Below are positions 1-11,428 of a DNA stretch of 64,000 nucleotides, one piece after another (position 1 is the stretch's first letter; each line of letters starts with the position of its first letter). The notes under the pieces were generated by a model, which saw nothing but the letters and a program-made list of their open reading frames with translations, was not told where the DNA came from and did not search any database. A program made the translations under genes and the position numbers. Source of the stretch: Mogibacterium sp. (GTDB lineage: Bacteria; Bacillota; Clostridia; Peptostreptococcales; Anaerovoracaceae); NCBI GenBank assembly GCA_017404265.1, contig JAFRCS010000015.1:181897-245896 (forward strand), given 5' to 3'.

Positions 1-165
1 AATGAGGCCAACACCCCCTTTGGCCCTCTCCTCGTAGTAATCCGAGAGTCTCGGTGTTACCTTGCCGCTCGGCTCCCCTAAACTGAACTCCGCGGCTGTC
101 ATGACTATCCTGTTTTTTATCTCTACATTCCCAATACTCATCGGTGAAAACAGCATGTCGTACAT
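1..165 (-). CDS. NADH:flavin oxidoreductase, Old Yellow Enzyme family (N-terminal fragment)
   Basis: Only the first 55 codons are inside the window; the gene runs off the left edge. The peptide opens MYDMLFSPMSIGNVEIKNRI, which is the standard start of OYE-family TIM-barrel FMN enzymes, and continues through a 'TAAEFSLGEPSG' stretch to 'YYEERAKGGVGLI', another family hallmark. Such enzymes reduce enones, or in anaerobes the double bond of enoyl-CoA or bile-acid-like substrates. The start is chosen because an AGGAGG lies about seven bases upstream. A longer form with a 4Fe-4S cluster and an FAD domain is common in Clostridia and cannot be excluded here. Confidence 0.8.
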   Translation of the reverse strand, partial: MYDMLFSPMSIGNVEIKNRIVMTAAEFSLGEPSGKVTPRLSDYYEERAKGGVGLI

Positions 166-219
166 AGCATTTCCTCCTGATGAATATTAAAAAAGTTTAC
201 AATTGAATTATACAAGAAA

Positions 220-258
220 AGAGCGGGTGCTGCATCTTGTTATCGGCTTTCCCGCTCT
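220..258 (-). terminator. Probable terminator of the amidohydrolase gene
   Basis: An eight-base stem (AGAGCGGG / CCCGCTCT) with a 23-base loop lies just past the stop codon of the amidohydrolase gene. On the minus strand it is followed by TTTTCTT. The same T-rich tail runs into a TATAAT that may serve the OYE gene, but no convincing -35 was found. Confidence 0.6.
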
Positions 259-265
259 CTATTGA

Positions 266-1846
266 TCATTGTTTTTTGAGCAATACCTTGCCGGCCTGTC
301 CGCCGAGATATGCTCCGTCCTGCATAACAGGATGTCCGTTCACATACACATGAACTATTCCCTCCGGACGGAAGTCAGGCTTCGACTCATCGACCTTTAT
401 GTTGTCGAGATCGATGACCGTGATATCCGCCTTGTATCCCTCGCGGAGATACCCTCTTTCCGGTATCTTATAACGATCTGCCGTTTTTCCGGTCATCTTG
501 CAGACTACCTTCTCGACAGGGATGCAGTTCTTCTTCGCAAGCAGGAAGAACTGCGGGAATGTCTGGAATGCCGCTATATTCTGCAGTCCTTTCTCTTCTA
601 CCCAGGCGTCGGTCATGAATACTGAAAGTTCATCGTTCATAAGGCGCTGCACTATCTCATCATTGTAGTACTTGCCCAGATAGATGCTGCCTGCTCTGTT
701 CGAAAGATCGACCAGTTTCAGGTACATATCGAGATACGACAGTCCCTCTTCATCCGCGCACTGCGGGATGGTCTTGCCCTCATACTCCGGATGATCATCT
801 GAAATATACGCGACGACCATGTCATCCCAGTCGATGCCAAGCACCTTGCGGTACATGAGTATCGTCAGCTCAAGCTTGCGGCGGTTTGCCGGCTTTACGG
901 CTTCTTCCTTGCTGAGCTGCGCGTACCACTCAGGAAATACGACGGTTATGACCGATGCTCCGTAGTGGAACGCGTAGTTGTCGAAAGCGATAGGCTTGCC
1001 CTTGCAGGACTCGCGGTGGAAGGTCGAGAGCATCTTATCGAGCAATTTCCAGCTTCTCTGCCCTGTGAATATGAGATGACTGTACTCGAGCCTGCAGCCG
1101 GACTTGTGCATGATGTCCACTGCCTCATCGAGTCCCATCTCAAGGTGTGACTTCTTTGTGATCAGCGGGTAGTCCGCGCTGACTATGGAACACGCTCTCG
1201 GATGTATGGTGACTATTCCGTCGTATTTGGCTATCTCCTTCGCAAAGGCGATTATCTCGTCTTCCTGAGCATAGCGGTCAGGCTCGTACATGAATCCGAA
1301 TGAACCGCCAAACGCTCCGCCCTCCATGGCCTCGCGCACATGTTCAAGCTCTTTCTCTATCTGATCCGGAGTAAGAGGCGTCGGATCATATCCTGTCATG
1401 CCTGCTCTTACAGAGCCCTGACCGATAAGAGGAGCTATGTTCACGTAAAGCTTACCCTCCGCGCGCTTCTTGAACTCCGCGAAGCTGCATGGGTGCATGG
1501 TATCAAAGAGGCCTCCGCCTATCTTATCTTTGTAAGGTGTATTCGGATCGACTCCGAACGGTGAAAAGCTGCAGTTTCCCGTGATCTGTGTCGTGATGCC
1601 CTGCTCAATGAAAGGCTTGTAGAACTTCTCCGCGTCTTCTCTGTCATAGAAGAAGTCGTTATGTGAGTGCGCATCTATGAAGCCCGGGCATATCTGTTTT
1701 CCGCTGATATCTATAGTCTTGTCTGCCTTGGCTTTAATATTTTCAGCGACTTTGACTATCCTGTCGTCCTCGATGAGCACATCGCCCACATAAGGCCTTC
1801 TGCCGCTTCCGTCATAGATGGTCCCGCCTTTGAAAAGTGTTTTCAT
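266..1846 (-). CDS. N-acyl-D-amino-acid deacylase / D-aminoacylase-type amidohydrolase
   Basis: A member of the amidohydrolase superfamily that hydrolyses N-acyl-D-amino acids or related cyclic amides in the cytoplasm. Visible features are the N-terminal small beta domain (GGTIYDGSGRRPYVGDVLIE), the metal motif 'GFIDAHSHNDF', later histidines in 'VTIHPRA' and 'LEYSHLIF', and the catalytic-type aspartate in 'FMTDAW'. The C terminus ('GYLREGYKADITVID') is typical of the superfamily. An upstream in-frame ATG exists at 1861, but GGAGGGAG sits directly before the ATG at 1846, so 526 residues is preferred. It follows glmS with only a few bases between them, suggesting co-transcription. A dihydropyrimidinase/hydantoinase role is the main alternative; the true substrate is unknown. 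Confidence 0.8.
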   Translation of the reverse strand: MKTLFKGGTIYDGSGRRPYVGDVLIEDDRIVKVAENIKAKADKTIDISGKQICPGFIDAHSHNDFFYDREDAEKFYKPFIEQGITTQITGNCSFSPFGVDPNTPYKDKIGGGLFDTMHPCSFAEFKKRAEGKLYVNIAPLIGQGSVRAGMTGYDPTPLTPDQIEKELEHVREAMEGGAFGGSFGFMYEPDRYAQEDEIIAFAKEIAKYDGIVTIHPRACSIVSADYPLITKKSHLEMGLDEAVDIMHKSGCRLEYSHLIFTGQRSWKLLDKMLSTFHRESCKGKPIAFDNYAFHYGASVITVVFPEWYAQLSKEEAVKPANRRKLELTILMYRKVLGIDWDDMVVAYISDDHPEYEGKTIPQCADEEGLSYLDMYLKLVDLSNRAGSIYLGKYYNDEIVQRLMNDELSVFMTDAWVEEKGLQNIAAFQTFPQFFLLAKKNCIPVEKVVCKMTGKTADRYKIPERGYLREGYKADITVIDLDNIKVDESKPDFRPEGIVHVYVNGHPVMQDGAYLGGQAGKVLLKKQ

Positions 1847-1857
1847 CTCTCCCTCCA

Positions 1858-3726
1858 TCACTCAACTGTAACTGATTTTGCCAGATTACGCGGCTTGTCT
1901 ACGTCAAGACCCTTTGCCACACTTGTATAATAGCCCAGGAGCTGGAGCGGTATCACCGCGATACTTCCGATGAAGTGCTCATCTGCCCGCGGCACATATA
2001 TAGCAAAATTAACGGAATCCTCGACTCCATAGTTGCCGTCAGCGGTCACACCCATGAGATAAGCTCCGCGGGCCTTGCACTCGGCCATGTTGCTGATGGT
2101 CTTCTCCATGAGTTCGCCCTGGGTCAGTATACCTATCACCAGCACTCCGTCTTCTACAAGGCTGATAGTTCCGTGCTTTAATTCGCCTGCCGCGTAAGCT
2201 TCGCTATGTATATAGCTTATCTCCTTCATCTTGAGGCTGCCTTCAAGGCTTATGGCATAATCAAGCCCCCTGCCCAGATAGAACATATCGCTCGCGTTGG
2301 AGTGCTTTGAAGCGAACCACTGTATGCGCTCCTTATTCCGGATCGCCTGTTCTATCTTTTCAGGAAGAGCCAGCAGTTCCTCTATGTAATACTTGTAATC
2401 GTTCTTTTTGATCTTGCCCCTGACATACGCCAGCTGCACAGCCAGAGCATACAAAGCAGCCAGCTGGGCGCTGTAGGCCTTTGTAGTCGCTACCGCGATC
2501 TCAGGTCCTGCCAGAGTGTAGAGCACGTTGTTAGCTTCTCTGGCTATGGTGGACCCCACCACGTTGACGATCGCGAGAGTCCTGATGCCGTTGGCTTTAG
2601 CCGCTCTGAGAGCCGCCAGAGTATCTGCCGTCTCACCGGACTGAGAGATGATGACCACGAGAGCGTTCTTGTCGATCAGCATCTTCTTATATCTGAACTC
2701 AGATGCTATCTCTGTCCTTACCGGCACCTCGGCCAGGTCTTCCATGACGTACATGCCTGCCATTCCGGCATGCCATGCGGAGCCGCACGCTACTATACGT
2801 ATCTCGCTGATGCCTTTAAGGATATCGTCGGAAAGCCCTGCTCCTGAAAGGTCTATCTTTCCATCCTTTATGACGCTTGCAAGAGTATCCTGTACAGCCC
2901 TTGGCTGCTCATGGATCTCCTTGATCATAAAGTGTTCATATCCGCCCTTCTCAGCTGCCTCGGCATCCCAGTCGATATGTGTGCATTCAACCTGGACCTC
3001 ATCACCGTTCAGATCGTAGAAATGCGCCTCGCCCGGTAACAGTCTTACCGACTGAAGGTTGTCAATATAGTAGATATCCCTTGTGTATTTGAGTACAGCC
3101 GGAACATCAGAAGCAAGGAAAGTCTCCCCATCGGCCACTCCTATGACCATAGGGCTGTCCTTTCTCGCAGCGTATATCTCGCCCGGGTAGTCCTTGAACA
3201 TCAGAGCCAGAGCGTATGAGCCGCGTACACGCACCATCATCCTGTTGATGGCGTCGATAGGCCCTATTTTATATTTCTTGTAATAATAGTCGACCAGTTT
3301 GATGACCACCTCGGTATCGGTCGTGCTATAGAAAACGTAGCCGTTGCCGACCAGTTTGGCCTTTAGTTCTTCGTAATTCTCAATGATCCCGTTGTGGACT
3401 CCGACGACCTCCGATTCTACAGGTCCGGAAGCTGACACCTTTGCGTTGCCGCTGACATGAGGATGAGCGTTGATCTGAGTCGGCTCTCCGTGAGTCGCCC
3501 ATCTGGTATGTCCTATGCCGCAGCTGCCCGGAAGAGCGGCTCCGTTGTCGATCTTCTCAGCAAGATTTTTCAGCTTGCCGGTCGCCTTGACTACCTCAGC
3601 GAGAGATTCTCCGTCTCTTACGGCGAGTCCCGCTGAGTCGTATCCTCTGTATTCGAGTTTTGACAGTCCGTCAAGCAACACCGGAGCGGCCTGCTGTCTG
3701 CCTGTAAATCCTACTATTCCGCACAT
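1858..3726 (-). CDS. glmS: Glutamine-fructose-6-phosphate aminotransferase (isomerizing)
   Basis: Makes glucosamine-6-phosphate from fructose-6-phosphate and glutamine, the entry step to peptidoglycan amino sugars. The protein starts MCGIVGFTG, so Cys2 becomes the N-terminal glutaminase nucleophile. The glutaminase half shows 'GIGHTRWATHG' and 'VGVHNGIIENY', and the C-terminal half has two SIS sugar-phosphate domains ('ACGSAWHAGMAG', 'SQSGETADTLAALR') and ends in the expected 'KPRNLAKSVTVE'. At 622 residues the length is normal. It lies nine bases after pyrG, leaving no room for the glmS ribozyme that controls this gene in many Gram-positive bacteria. Confidence 0.97.
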   Translation of the reverse strand: MCGIVGFTGRQQAAPVLLDGLSKLEYRGYDSAGLAVRDGESLAEVVKATGKLKNLAEKIDNGAALPGSCGIGHTRWATHGEPTQINAHPHVSGNAKVSASGPVESEVVGVHNGIIENYEELKAKLVGNGYVFYSTTDTEVVIKLVDYYYKKYKIGPIDAINRMMVRVRGSYALALMFKDYPGEIYAARKDSPMVIGVADGETFLASDVPAVLKYTRDIYYIDNLQSVRLLPGEAHFYDLNGDEVQVECTHIDWDAEAAEKGGYEHFMIKEIHEQPRAVQDTLASVIKDGKIDLSGAGLSDDILKGISEIRIVACGSAWHAGMAGMYVMEDLAEVPVRTEIASEFRYKKMLIDKNALVVIISQSGETADTLAALRAAKANGIRTLAIVNVVGSTIAREANNVLYTLAGPEIAVATTKAYSAQLAALYALAVQLAYVRGKIKKNDYKYYIEELLALPEKIEQAIRNKERIQWFASKHSNASDMFYLGRGLDYAISLEGSLKMKEISYIHSEAYAAGELKHGTISLVEDGVLVIGILTQGELMEKTISNMAECKARGAYLMGVTADGNYGVEDSVNFAIYVPRADEHFIGSIAVIPLQLLGYYTSVAKGLDVDKPRNLAKSVTVE

Positions 3727-3735
3727 AAATTACCT

Positions 3736-6529
<2,794 letters not shown>

Positions 6530-6576
6530 TTTTTTTCTTGACCCATCTGTCGCTTATCCATGAAAAATCCACGTTT

Positions 6577-6606
6577 ATTTTACCATTGAAGTACAATGCT
6601 GCACAA
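6577..6606 (-). promoter_or_regulatory. Possible promoter of the flavoprotein gene
   Basis: On the minus strand TTGTGC and TAAAAT are separated by 18 bases, about 50 bases upstream of the flavoprotein start and just after the strong terminator of the sugar operon. No operator is evident. Confidence 0.45.
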
Positions 6607-6640
6607 TAAAAACACGGCCGGAGAGACTCTCCGGCCGCGT
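6605..6640 (-). terminator. Intrinsic terminator of the lacI-GH3-ABC-xylB operon
   Basis: A GC-rich inverted repeat of 11 bases per arm (CGGCCGGAGAG and its complement) is followed on the minus strand by GTGTTTTTATT. It lies shortly after the stop of the isomerase-like gene and closes the long sugar operon. Confidence 0.85.
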
Positions 6641-6669
6641 CATTATTAATACCCTTTTTCGTTTATGTT

Positions 6670-8145
6670 TTACTTGAATGGATTCTCTGTTGGATACGGC
6701 AGTGACTTAGGCCGATTGTATGCTATGTCCTTTACGCCGAGGAATCTGAACACCTCGAAAAGTGCCTTGCCAAAGTGGCCGAACGCTACGGCTCCGTGGT
6801 GCGGATATCTCTTCTCAAGCAATACGTAGCGGTAGAATCTGCCCATCTCCGGGATGGCAAAGATACCGATGCCTCCGAAGGACTGTGTCGCCACAGGCAG
6901 CACCTCGCCCTCTGCGATGTACGATCTGAGATTGCCTTCGCTGTCGCACTGGAGTCTGTAGAATGTGATCTCTCCCGGTGCGATATCGCCCTCGAGCGTA
7001 CCTCTTGTGAAATCAGGATCGCTCCCTTCCGGCTCAAGCAGTCTGTGCTGGATCAGCTGATATTTGACAGCACGGTCCGCGCACATCTTGCACGAAGGTG
7101 TATTGCCGCAGTGGAACCCCATGAAGGTGTCAGTCAGTTCGTAATCGAACTTGCCCTTGATGCTCTCTTCAAACATGCTCTTAGGAACAGAGTTGTTGAT
7201 GTCGAGCAGCGTTATGGCGTCCTCGGATACGCAGGCTCCGATGTACTCCGAAAGAGCTCCGTAGATGTCTACTTCGCAGGATACAGGAATGCCGCGGCTG
7301 GCGAGTCTCGAATTTACGTAGCAAGGCTCGAATCCGAACGTCTCAGGGAATGCAGGCCAGCACTTGTCGGCAAACGCCACGTATTCACGCGCGCCCTTGT
7401 GCTCCTCAGCCCAGTCGAGAAGTGTCAGTTCGAACTGCGCCATTCTCTCCAGCATGTCAGGATAGTACTTGCCTTCTCCCATCTCAGCTTTCATATCTTC
7501 GCAGACCTCAGGGATCCTCTTGTCTCCGGCGTGCTTCTTATAGCTTACGAAGAGGTCGAGCTCTGAGTTCTCTTCCACCTCAACGCCGAGTTCGTAAAGT
7601 CCCTTGATCGGAGCGTTGCAGGCGAAGAAGTCCTGCGGGCGAGGTCCGAAAGTGATGATCTTCAGATTCTTCACGCCGATGACCGCTCTCGCTACAGGAA
7701 CGAAATCGCCGATCATGCACGCGATATCCTCAGCTGTGCCTACAGGATATTCAGGAATGTAACCATTGAGATGTCTCATGCCCAGGTTATATGAGCAGTT
7801 GAGCATTCCGCAGTAAGCGTCTCCTCTGCCGTCGATCAGGTTGCCGTCGCCCTCCGCCGCGGCCACGAACATGCATGGTCCGTCAAAGTACTTGGCAATA
7901 AGTGTTTCAGGTGTCTCAGGGCCGAAGTTGCCCAGGAAAACGACAAGCGCGTTGCAGCCTGCAGCCTTTACGTCTGCGACTGCCGCCAGCATGTCTTTCT
8001 CGTTCTCGATCGTAACAGGGCACTCATAAAGGTCGCCCTTATATGCTGCCTTTATCGCGGCCCTTCTGCTCTCAGATAAGGAAATGATAAAGCAGTCTCT
8101 TGAAACTGCGATTATTCCCAGTTTGACTTCAGGAATGTTTTTCAT
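6670..8145 (-). CDS. L-fucose/L-arabinose isomerase-family sugar isomerase
   Basis: A 491-residue protein with the alpha/beta architecture of the FucI/AraA-like family: an N-terminal Rossmann-like half ('VKLGIIAVSRDCFIISLSES', 'NALVVFLGNFGPETPE') and a C-terminal half with likely Mn-binding residues in 'SCEVDIYGALSEY', 'LLDINNS' and 'FHCGNTPS', the last matching the FucI histidine region. Aldose-ketose isomerisation of a pentose or deoxyhexose is expected. It is the last gene of the operon that also encodes xylulokinase and DUF4867, and no xylA-type xylose isomerase is present in the window, so it may supply the ketose for the kinase. Substrate (D-xylose, D-arabinose, L-fucose) is not determinable. 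AAGGAGG supports the start. Confidence 0.75.
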   Translation of the reverse strand: MKNIPEVKLGIIAVSRDCFIISLSESRRAAIKAAYKGDLYECPVTIENEKDMLAAVADVKAAGCNALVVFLGNFGPETPETLIAKYFDGPCMFVAAAEGDGNLIDGRGDAYCGMLNCSYNLGMRHLNGYIPEYPVGTAEDIACMIGDFVPVARAVIGVKNLKIITFGPRPQDFFACNAPIKGLYELGVEVEENSELDLFVSYKKHAGDKRIPEVCEDMKAEMGEGKYYPDMLERMAQFELTLLDWAEEHKGAREYVAFADKCWPAFPETFGFEPCYVNSRLASRGIPVSCEVDIYGALSEYIGACVSEDAITLLDINNSVPKSMFEESIKGKFDYELTDTFMGFHCGNTPSCKMCADRAVKYQLIQHRLLEPEGSDPDFTRGTLEGDIAPGEITFYRLQCDSEGNLRSYIAEGEVLPVATQSFGGIGIFAIPEMGRFYRYVLLEKRYPHHGAVAFGHFGKALFEVFRFLGVKDIAYNRPKSLPYPTENPFK

Positions 8146-8172
8146 GGATGCGCCTCCTTAAGTGCTTCTGTT

Positions 8173-8802
8173 CTATTTTGCAATATCTATGTTTTCACCG
8201 GTGAGTCCTATGTACGCGCCGTCAGCCGCTTCAGCCGATTCCGGATGAGCAAGCAGCCACTTGTTGCGCGCCCACAGCATTATATCCTCTTCATTTGCGG
8301 CTTTTATTGAAGGTGCATCTGTATTAGTGCCGCGAGGCAGAACTACCGCGACACGGAATCCTTCTTCCGCGTCGACGTGGCAAGGCGCGTAGTGAAGAGC
8401 TGTCTCATACACTTCCACCGCAACGCCTGCAGGCGCTCTGAAAGCCTTTACCTTAGCTGTGTCCAGTTTGCCGTCTTCAATATCGCTCATGAGTGCGAGC
8501 AGCAGCACAAAGTCCCCTGCTCCGATGTTTATCTCACTGTCCTTGTGGTATTCAAGGCAGTTGAGTTTGGTGTTCCTTCCCCAGCACATCCCGAGCTCTA
8601 CAGGCATGCCGCCGTACGCACGGTCTGACAGTTCTCCGAATATGGAACAGTCCTCAAGACTTTGGATCGCCGGCTTATATGCCGTACCTGACTCAGGCAG
8701 ATCGATCTTCTTCATTGCTTCGATCAGCTCTGCCGTGTCATATCCGCCCAGTACTTTGCCGTATGGTTTGAACTCCTTGTCATATACAGAATAGATCTTC
8801 AT
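8173..8802 (-). CDS. DUF4867 family protein, cupin-like, sugar-operon associated
   Basis: A 209-residue cytoplasmic protein with no signal or membrane segment. I recognise it as DUF4867 from its length and from stretches such as 'VELGMCWGRNTKLNCLEYHKDSEINIG' (shown split: VELGMCWGRN, LNCLEYHKDSE) and 'VEVYETALHYAPCHV'. The histidine and glutamate residues in these segments fit a cupin-type metal pocket, which would suit a sugar epimerase, isomerase or mutarotase; that is inference. It sits between xylulokinase and the isomerase-like gene, eight bases after xylB, whose stop codon overlaps its AGGAGG ribosome site, so the three are translated together. Exact activity unknown. Confidence 0.65.
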   Translation of the reverse strand: MKIYSVYDKEFKPYGKVLGGYDTAELIEAMKKIDLPESGTAYKPAIQSLEDCSIFGELSDRAYGGMPVELGMCWGRNTKLNCLEYHKDSEINIGAGDFVLLLALMSDIEDGKLDTAKVKAFRAPAGVAVEVYETALHYAPCHVDAEEGFRVAVVLPRGTNTDAPSIKAANEEDIMLWARNKWLLAHPESAEAADGAYIGLTGENIDIAK

Positions 8803-8810
8803 ATGGCCTC

Positions 8811-10298
8811 CTAACGCAGTTCAGGAAATACGCCCTTGAGTGCAGGATATATCCTGCGGAATTTCTGATACTGCTCCTCATAACGTGCAGCGATCTCAGG
8901 ATCCGGTTCTATAGTCTCTGTGACTGAGAGCAACGCTTCAGCGCAGGCGTCTACGCTGTCGTATTCTCCGCAGCATACCATGGCCAGCATGGCTCCGCCG
9001 TATCCCGGACCTTCTTCGGTCTTAGGGATGTCCAGAGAGATTCCCAGAACGTTGGCTATCATCTTGCGCCAGAGCGGTGACTTGGCTCCGCCTCCGCAGA
9101 TCTTGGATCTTGTGATGTTGAGCCCGAGCGACTTCGCGACTTCAAACGAATCTCTGATCGCAAACGCCACTCCCTCAAGCACGGCCTGCACCATATCCGA
9201 TCTGGTGGTGTCCATGGATAATCCCATGAAAGTTCCTCTTGCGTCCGTATCGTTGATAGGACTTCTCTCGCCCATCAGATAAGGCAGGAAGAACACGCGG
9301 TTGTTTCCCATTTTGGCATCGGTGATGTCCTTCTGCTCGGCAGCATAATCCTGAGTCTTGAGGATCTCATCGCACAGCCACTTGTTGCAGCTTGCGGCTG
9401 AGAGCATGCAGCCCATCAGGTGATACTTTCCGTCAGCATGCGCGAACGAGTGCAGCGCGTTGTTAGGATCGACTCCGAACTTGTCAGACGATATGAATAT
9501 GGTGCCGGATGTTCCGAGCGATATATTGCAGTCTCCGTCTCCGACAGTACCTGTGCCTACCGCAGCCGCGGCGTTGTCGCCTGCTCCGGCCGCCACCTTC
9601 ACATCTGAAGGCAGACCCAGCATCTCCGCGATCTCAGGCTTTACCGTTCCGGTACACTCGTAGCTCTCATACAGCCCCGGCATTACGGAAAGATCTATGC
9701 CGCAGATATCCAGCATCTCGTCCGACCAGCGCTTATGCTCAACATCCAGAAGCAGCATGCCGCTGGCGTCTGAATAGTCGCACGAATGTACTCCTGTCAG
9801 CTTGTAATTGATATAGTCCTTTGGGAGCATTATCTTCGCTATGCGCTTGAAGTTATCAGGCTCCTTGTTCTTCATCCAGAGTATTTTAGGAGCGGTGAAT
9901 CCCGCAAAAGCGATATTCGCTGTCAGTTTCGACAGCTTCTCCTTGCCGATCTCTTCATTGAGCCATGCGGTCTCTTCCGCGGTCCTGCCGTCATTCCACA
10001 GTATTGCGGGTCTGATGACATGGTCATCAGCGTCGAGCGCTACAAGTCCATGCATCTGACCGCCGCAGCCTATGCCTTTTACGCCGGCAGCATCCTGCCC
10101 GTCCAGCAGCTCTTTGATGCCCGTGCAGCAGGCTTCCCACCAGTCGGCAGGCTCCTGCTCGCTCCAGCCCGGATGCGGAAACGCGAGCGGATAGTCCTTT
10201 GTAACAGCCTTCAGGATGGCGCCTGTCTCATCGACAAGCAGGATCTTTACTGATGAAGTCCCCAGATCGATCCCGATGTACTTTTTTGTACCTGTCAT
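8811..10298 (-). CDS. xylB: Xylulokinase (FGGY carbohydrate kinase)
   Basis: Phosphorylates D-xylulose (or a related ketopentose) with ATP, feeding the pentose phosphate pathway. The two actin-like ATPase domains are visible: 'YIGIDLGTSSVKILLVDE' at the N terminus, the xylulokinase-type 'GCGGQMHGLVALD' near residue 80, 'AAGAGDNAAAAVGTG' in the middle, and 'ICGGGAKSPLWRKMIANV' in the C-terminal half. At 495 residues it is normal length. Its ATG overlaps the stop of the ABC ATPase gene by four bases (ATGA), indicating translational coupling. FGGY substrate range is hard to read from sequence, so ribulokinase or fuculokinase activity remains possible. Confidence 0.85.
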   Translation of the reverse strand: MTGTKKYIGIDLGTSSVKILLVDETGAILKAVTKDYPLAFPHPGWSEQEPADWWEACCTGIKELLDGQDAAGVKGIGCGGQMHGLVALDADDHVIRPAILWNDGRTAEETAWLNEEIGKEKLSKLTANIAFAGFTAPKILWMKNKEPDNFKRIAKIMLPKDYINYKLTGVHSCDYSDASGMLLLDVEHKRWSDEMLDICGIDLSVMPGLYESYECTGTVKPEIAEMLGLPSDVKVAAGAGDNAAAAVGTGTVGDGDCNISLGTSGTIFISSDKFGVDPNNALHSFAHADGKYHLMGCMLSAASCNKWLCDEILKTQDYAAEQKDITDAKMGNNRVFFLPYLMGERSPINDTDARGTFMGLSMDTTRSDMVQAVLEGVAFAIRDSFEVAKSLGLNITRSKICGGGAKSPLWRKMIANVLGISLDIPKTEEGPGYGGAMLAMVCCGEYDSVDACAEALLSVTETIEPDPEIAARYEEQYQKFRRIYPALKGVFPELR

Positions 10299-11410
10299 AC
10301 TAAATTCTCCCCTGTTTTCGCGTCGAACAGATGCATCAGGTTGGTATCAAATGTGAAGTTGATGTCCGAGCCGTATTCGTATCCGGTACGATGCTCAGTC
10401 GGCAGATCAGCAGCTGCGAGGACCAGAACGACATCCTTGCCGTCGGCATTCGCGTGAAGATGGATGAATGAACCCATCATTTCCGAAACATCTACACGTG
10501 CCTTGATCGCCGCAGGGCCTTCCTTACTGACATTCAGGTGCTCAGGACGGATGCCTAGCTTCACTTTCTGTGGCTCAAGACCCTTTGCCTCGTACTCCGC
10601 CTGTTTTTCCGGCGAGCACTTGAGTTCAGCTCCGTTGACCACTACGCTGTACTGTCCGTTGTCCTTTTTGAGTTCCGCATCGAAGATGTTCATATGCGGT
10701 GTGCCAATGAAGCCCGCTACGAACAGGTTCGCAGGATGATCGAAGACTTCCTGCGGAGTACCGATCTGCTGTATGAAACCGCCCTTCATGATGACGATGC
10801 GGTCGCCCAGTGTCATGGCTTCTGTCTGGTCGTGTGTTACGTAGATGAACGTAGTGTTGATCCTCTTACGGAGCTTGATGATCTCGGCACGCATCTCGTT
10901 TCTCAGCTTGGCGTCGAGATTTGAGAGCGGCTCGTCCATCAGCATGACCTTAGGCTCACGTACGATAGCGCGGCCGATAGCGACTCTCTGCCTCTGTCCG
11001 CCGGAAAGAGCTTTTGGCTTTCTCTCCAGATATTCAGTGATATCCAGGATCTCAGCAGCCTGACGGACCTTGCGGTCGATCTCTTCCTTTGAAGTCTTGC
11101 GGAGCTTGAGAGCGAACGCCATGTTCTGATAAACCGTCATGTGAGGATAAAGCGCGTAGTTCTGGAATACCATCGCGATATCTCTGTCCTTTGGCGCGAC
11201 ATCGTTCATCAGTACGTCATCTATGTAAAGCTCTCCGCTTGAGATGTCTTCCAGACCTGCTACCATGCGAAGTGTCGTTGATTTGCCGCAGCCTGACGGT
11301 CCGACAAATACGACGAATTCATTGTCTGCGATCTCAAGATTGAAGTTGTCGACCGCAGTGACTTTATTGTCATATACCTTTTTTATATTTCGAAGTGATA
11401 ATGTTGCCAT
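10295..11410 (-). CDS. Carbohydrate ABC transporter ATP-binding protein, MsmK/UgpC type
   Basis: Energises a sugar importer. Shows Walker A 'GPSGCGKST', the Q-loop 'MVFQNYALYPHMTV', signature 'LSGGQRQRVAIGRA', Walker B 'VMLMDEPLSNLDAKLR' and the H-loop 'YVTHDQTEAMTLGDR', then a C-terminal TOBE regulatory region of about 130 residues ('KVKLGIRPEHLNVS'). At 371 residues it is normal for the family. It sits directly after the two permease genes of its own operon. A second, closely similar ATPase is encoded at 27.4-28.6 kb; such ATPases are often shared between importers, so cross-use is possible. Confidence 0.93.
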   Translation of the reverse strand: MATLSLRNIKKVYDNKVTAVDNFNLEIADNEFVVFVGPSGCGKSTTLRMVAGLEDISSGELYIDDVLMNDVAPKDRDIAMVFQNYALYPHMTVYQNMAFALKLRKTSKEEIDRKVRQAAEILDITEYLERKPKALSGGQRQRVAIGRAIVREPKVMLMDEPLSNLDAKLRNEMRAEIIKLRKRINTTFIYVTHDQTEAMTLGDRIVIMKGGFIQQIGTPQEVFDHPANLFVAGFIGTPHMNIFDAELKKDNGQYSVVVNGAELKCSPEKQAEYEAKGLEPQKVKLGIRPEHLNVSKEGPAAIKARVDVSEMMGSFIHLHANADGKDVVLVLAAADLPTEHRTGYEYGSDINFTFDTNLMHLFDAKTGENLV

Positions 11411-11428
11411 ACCGCTTTTCTCCTTTGA

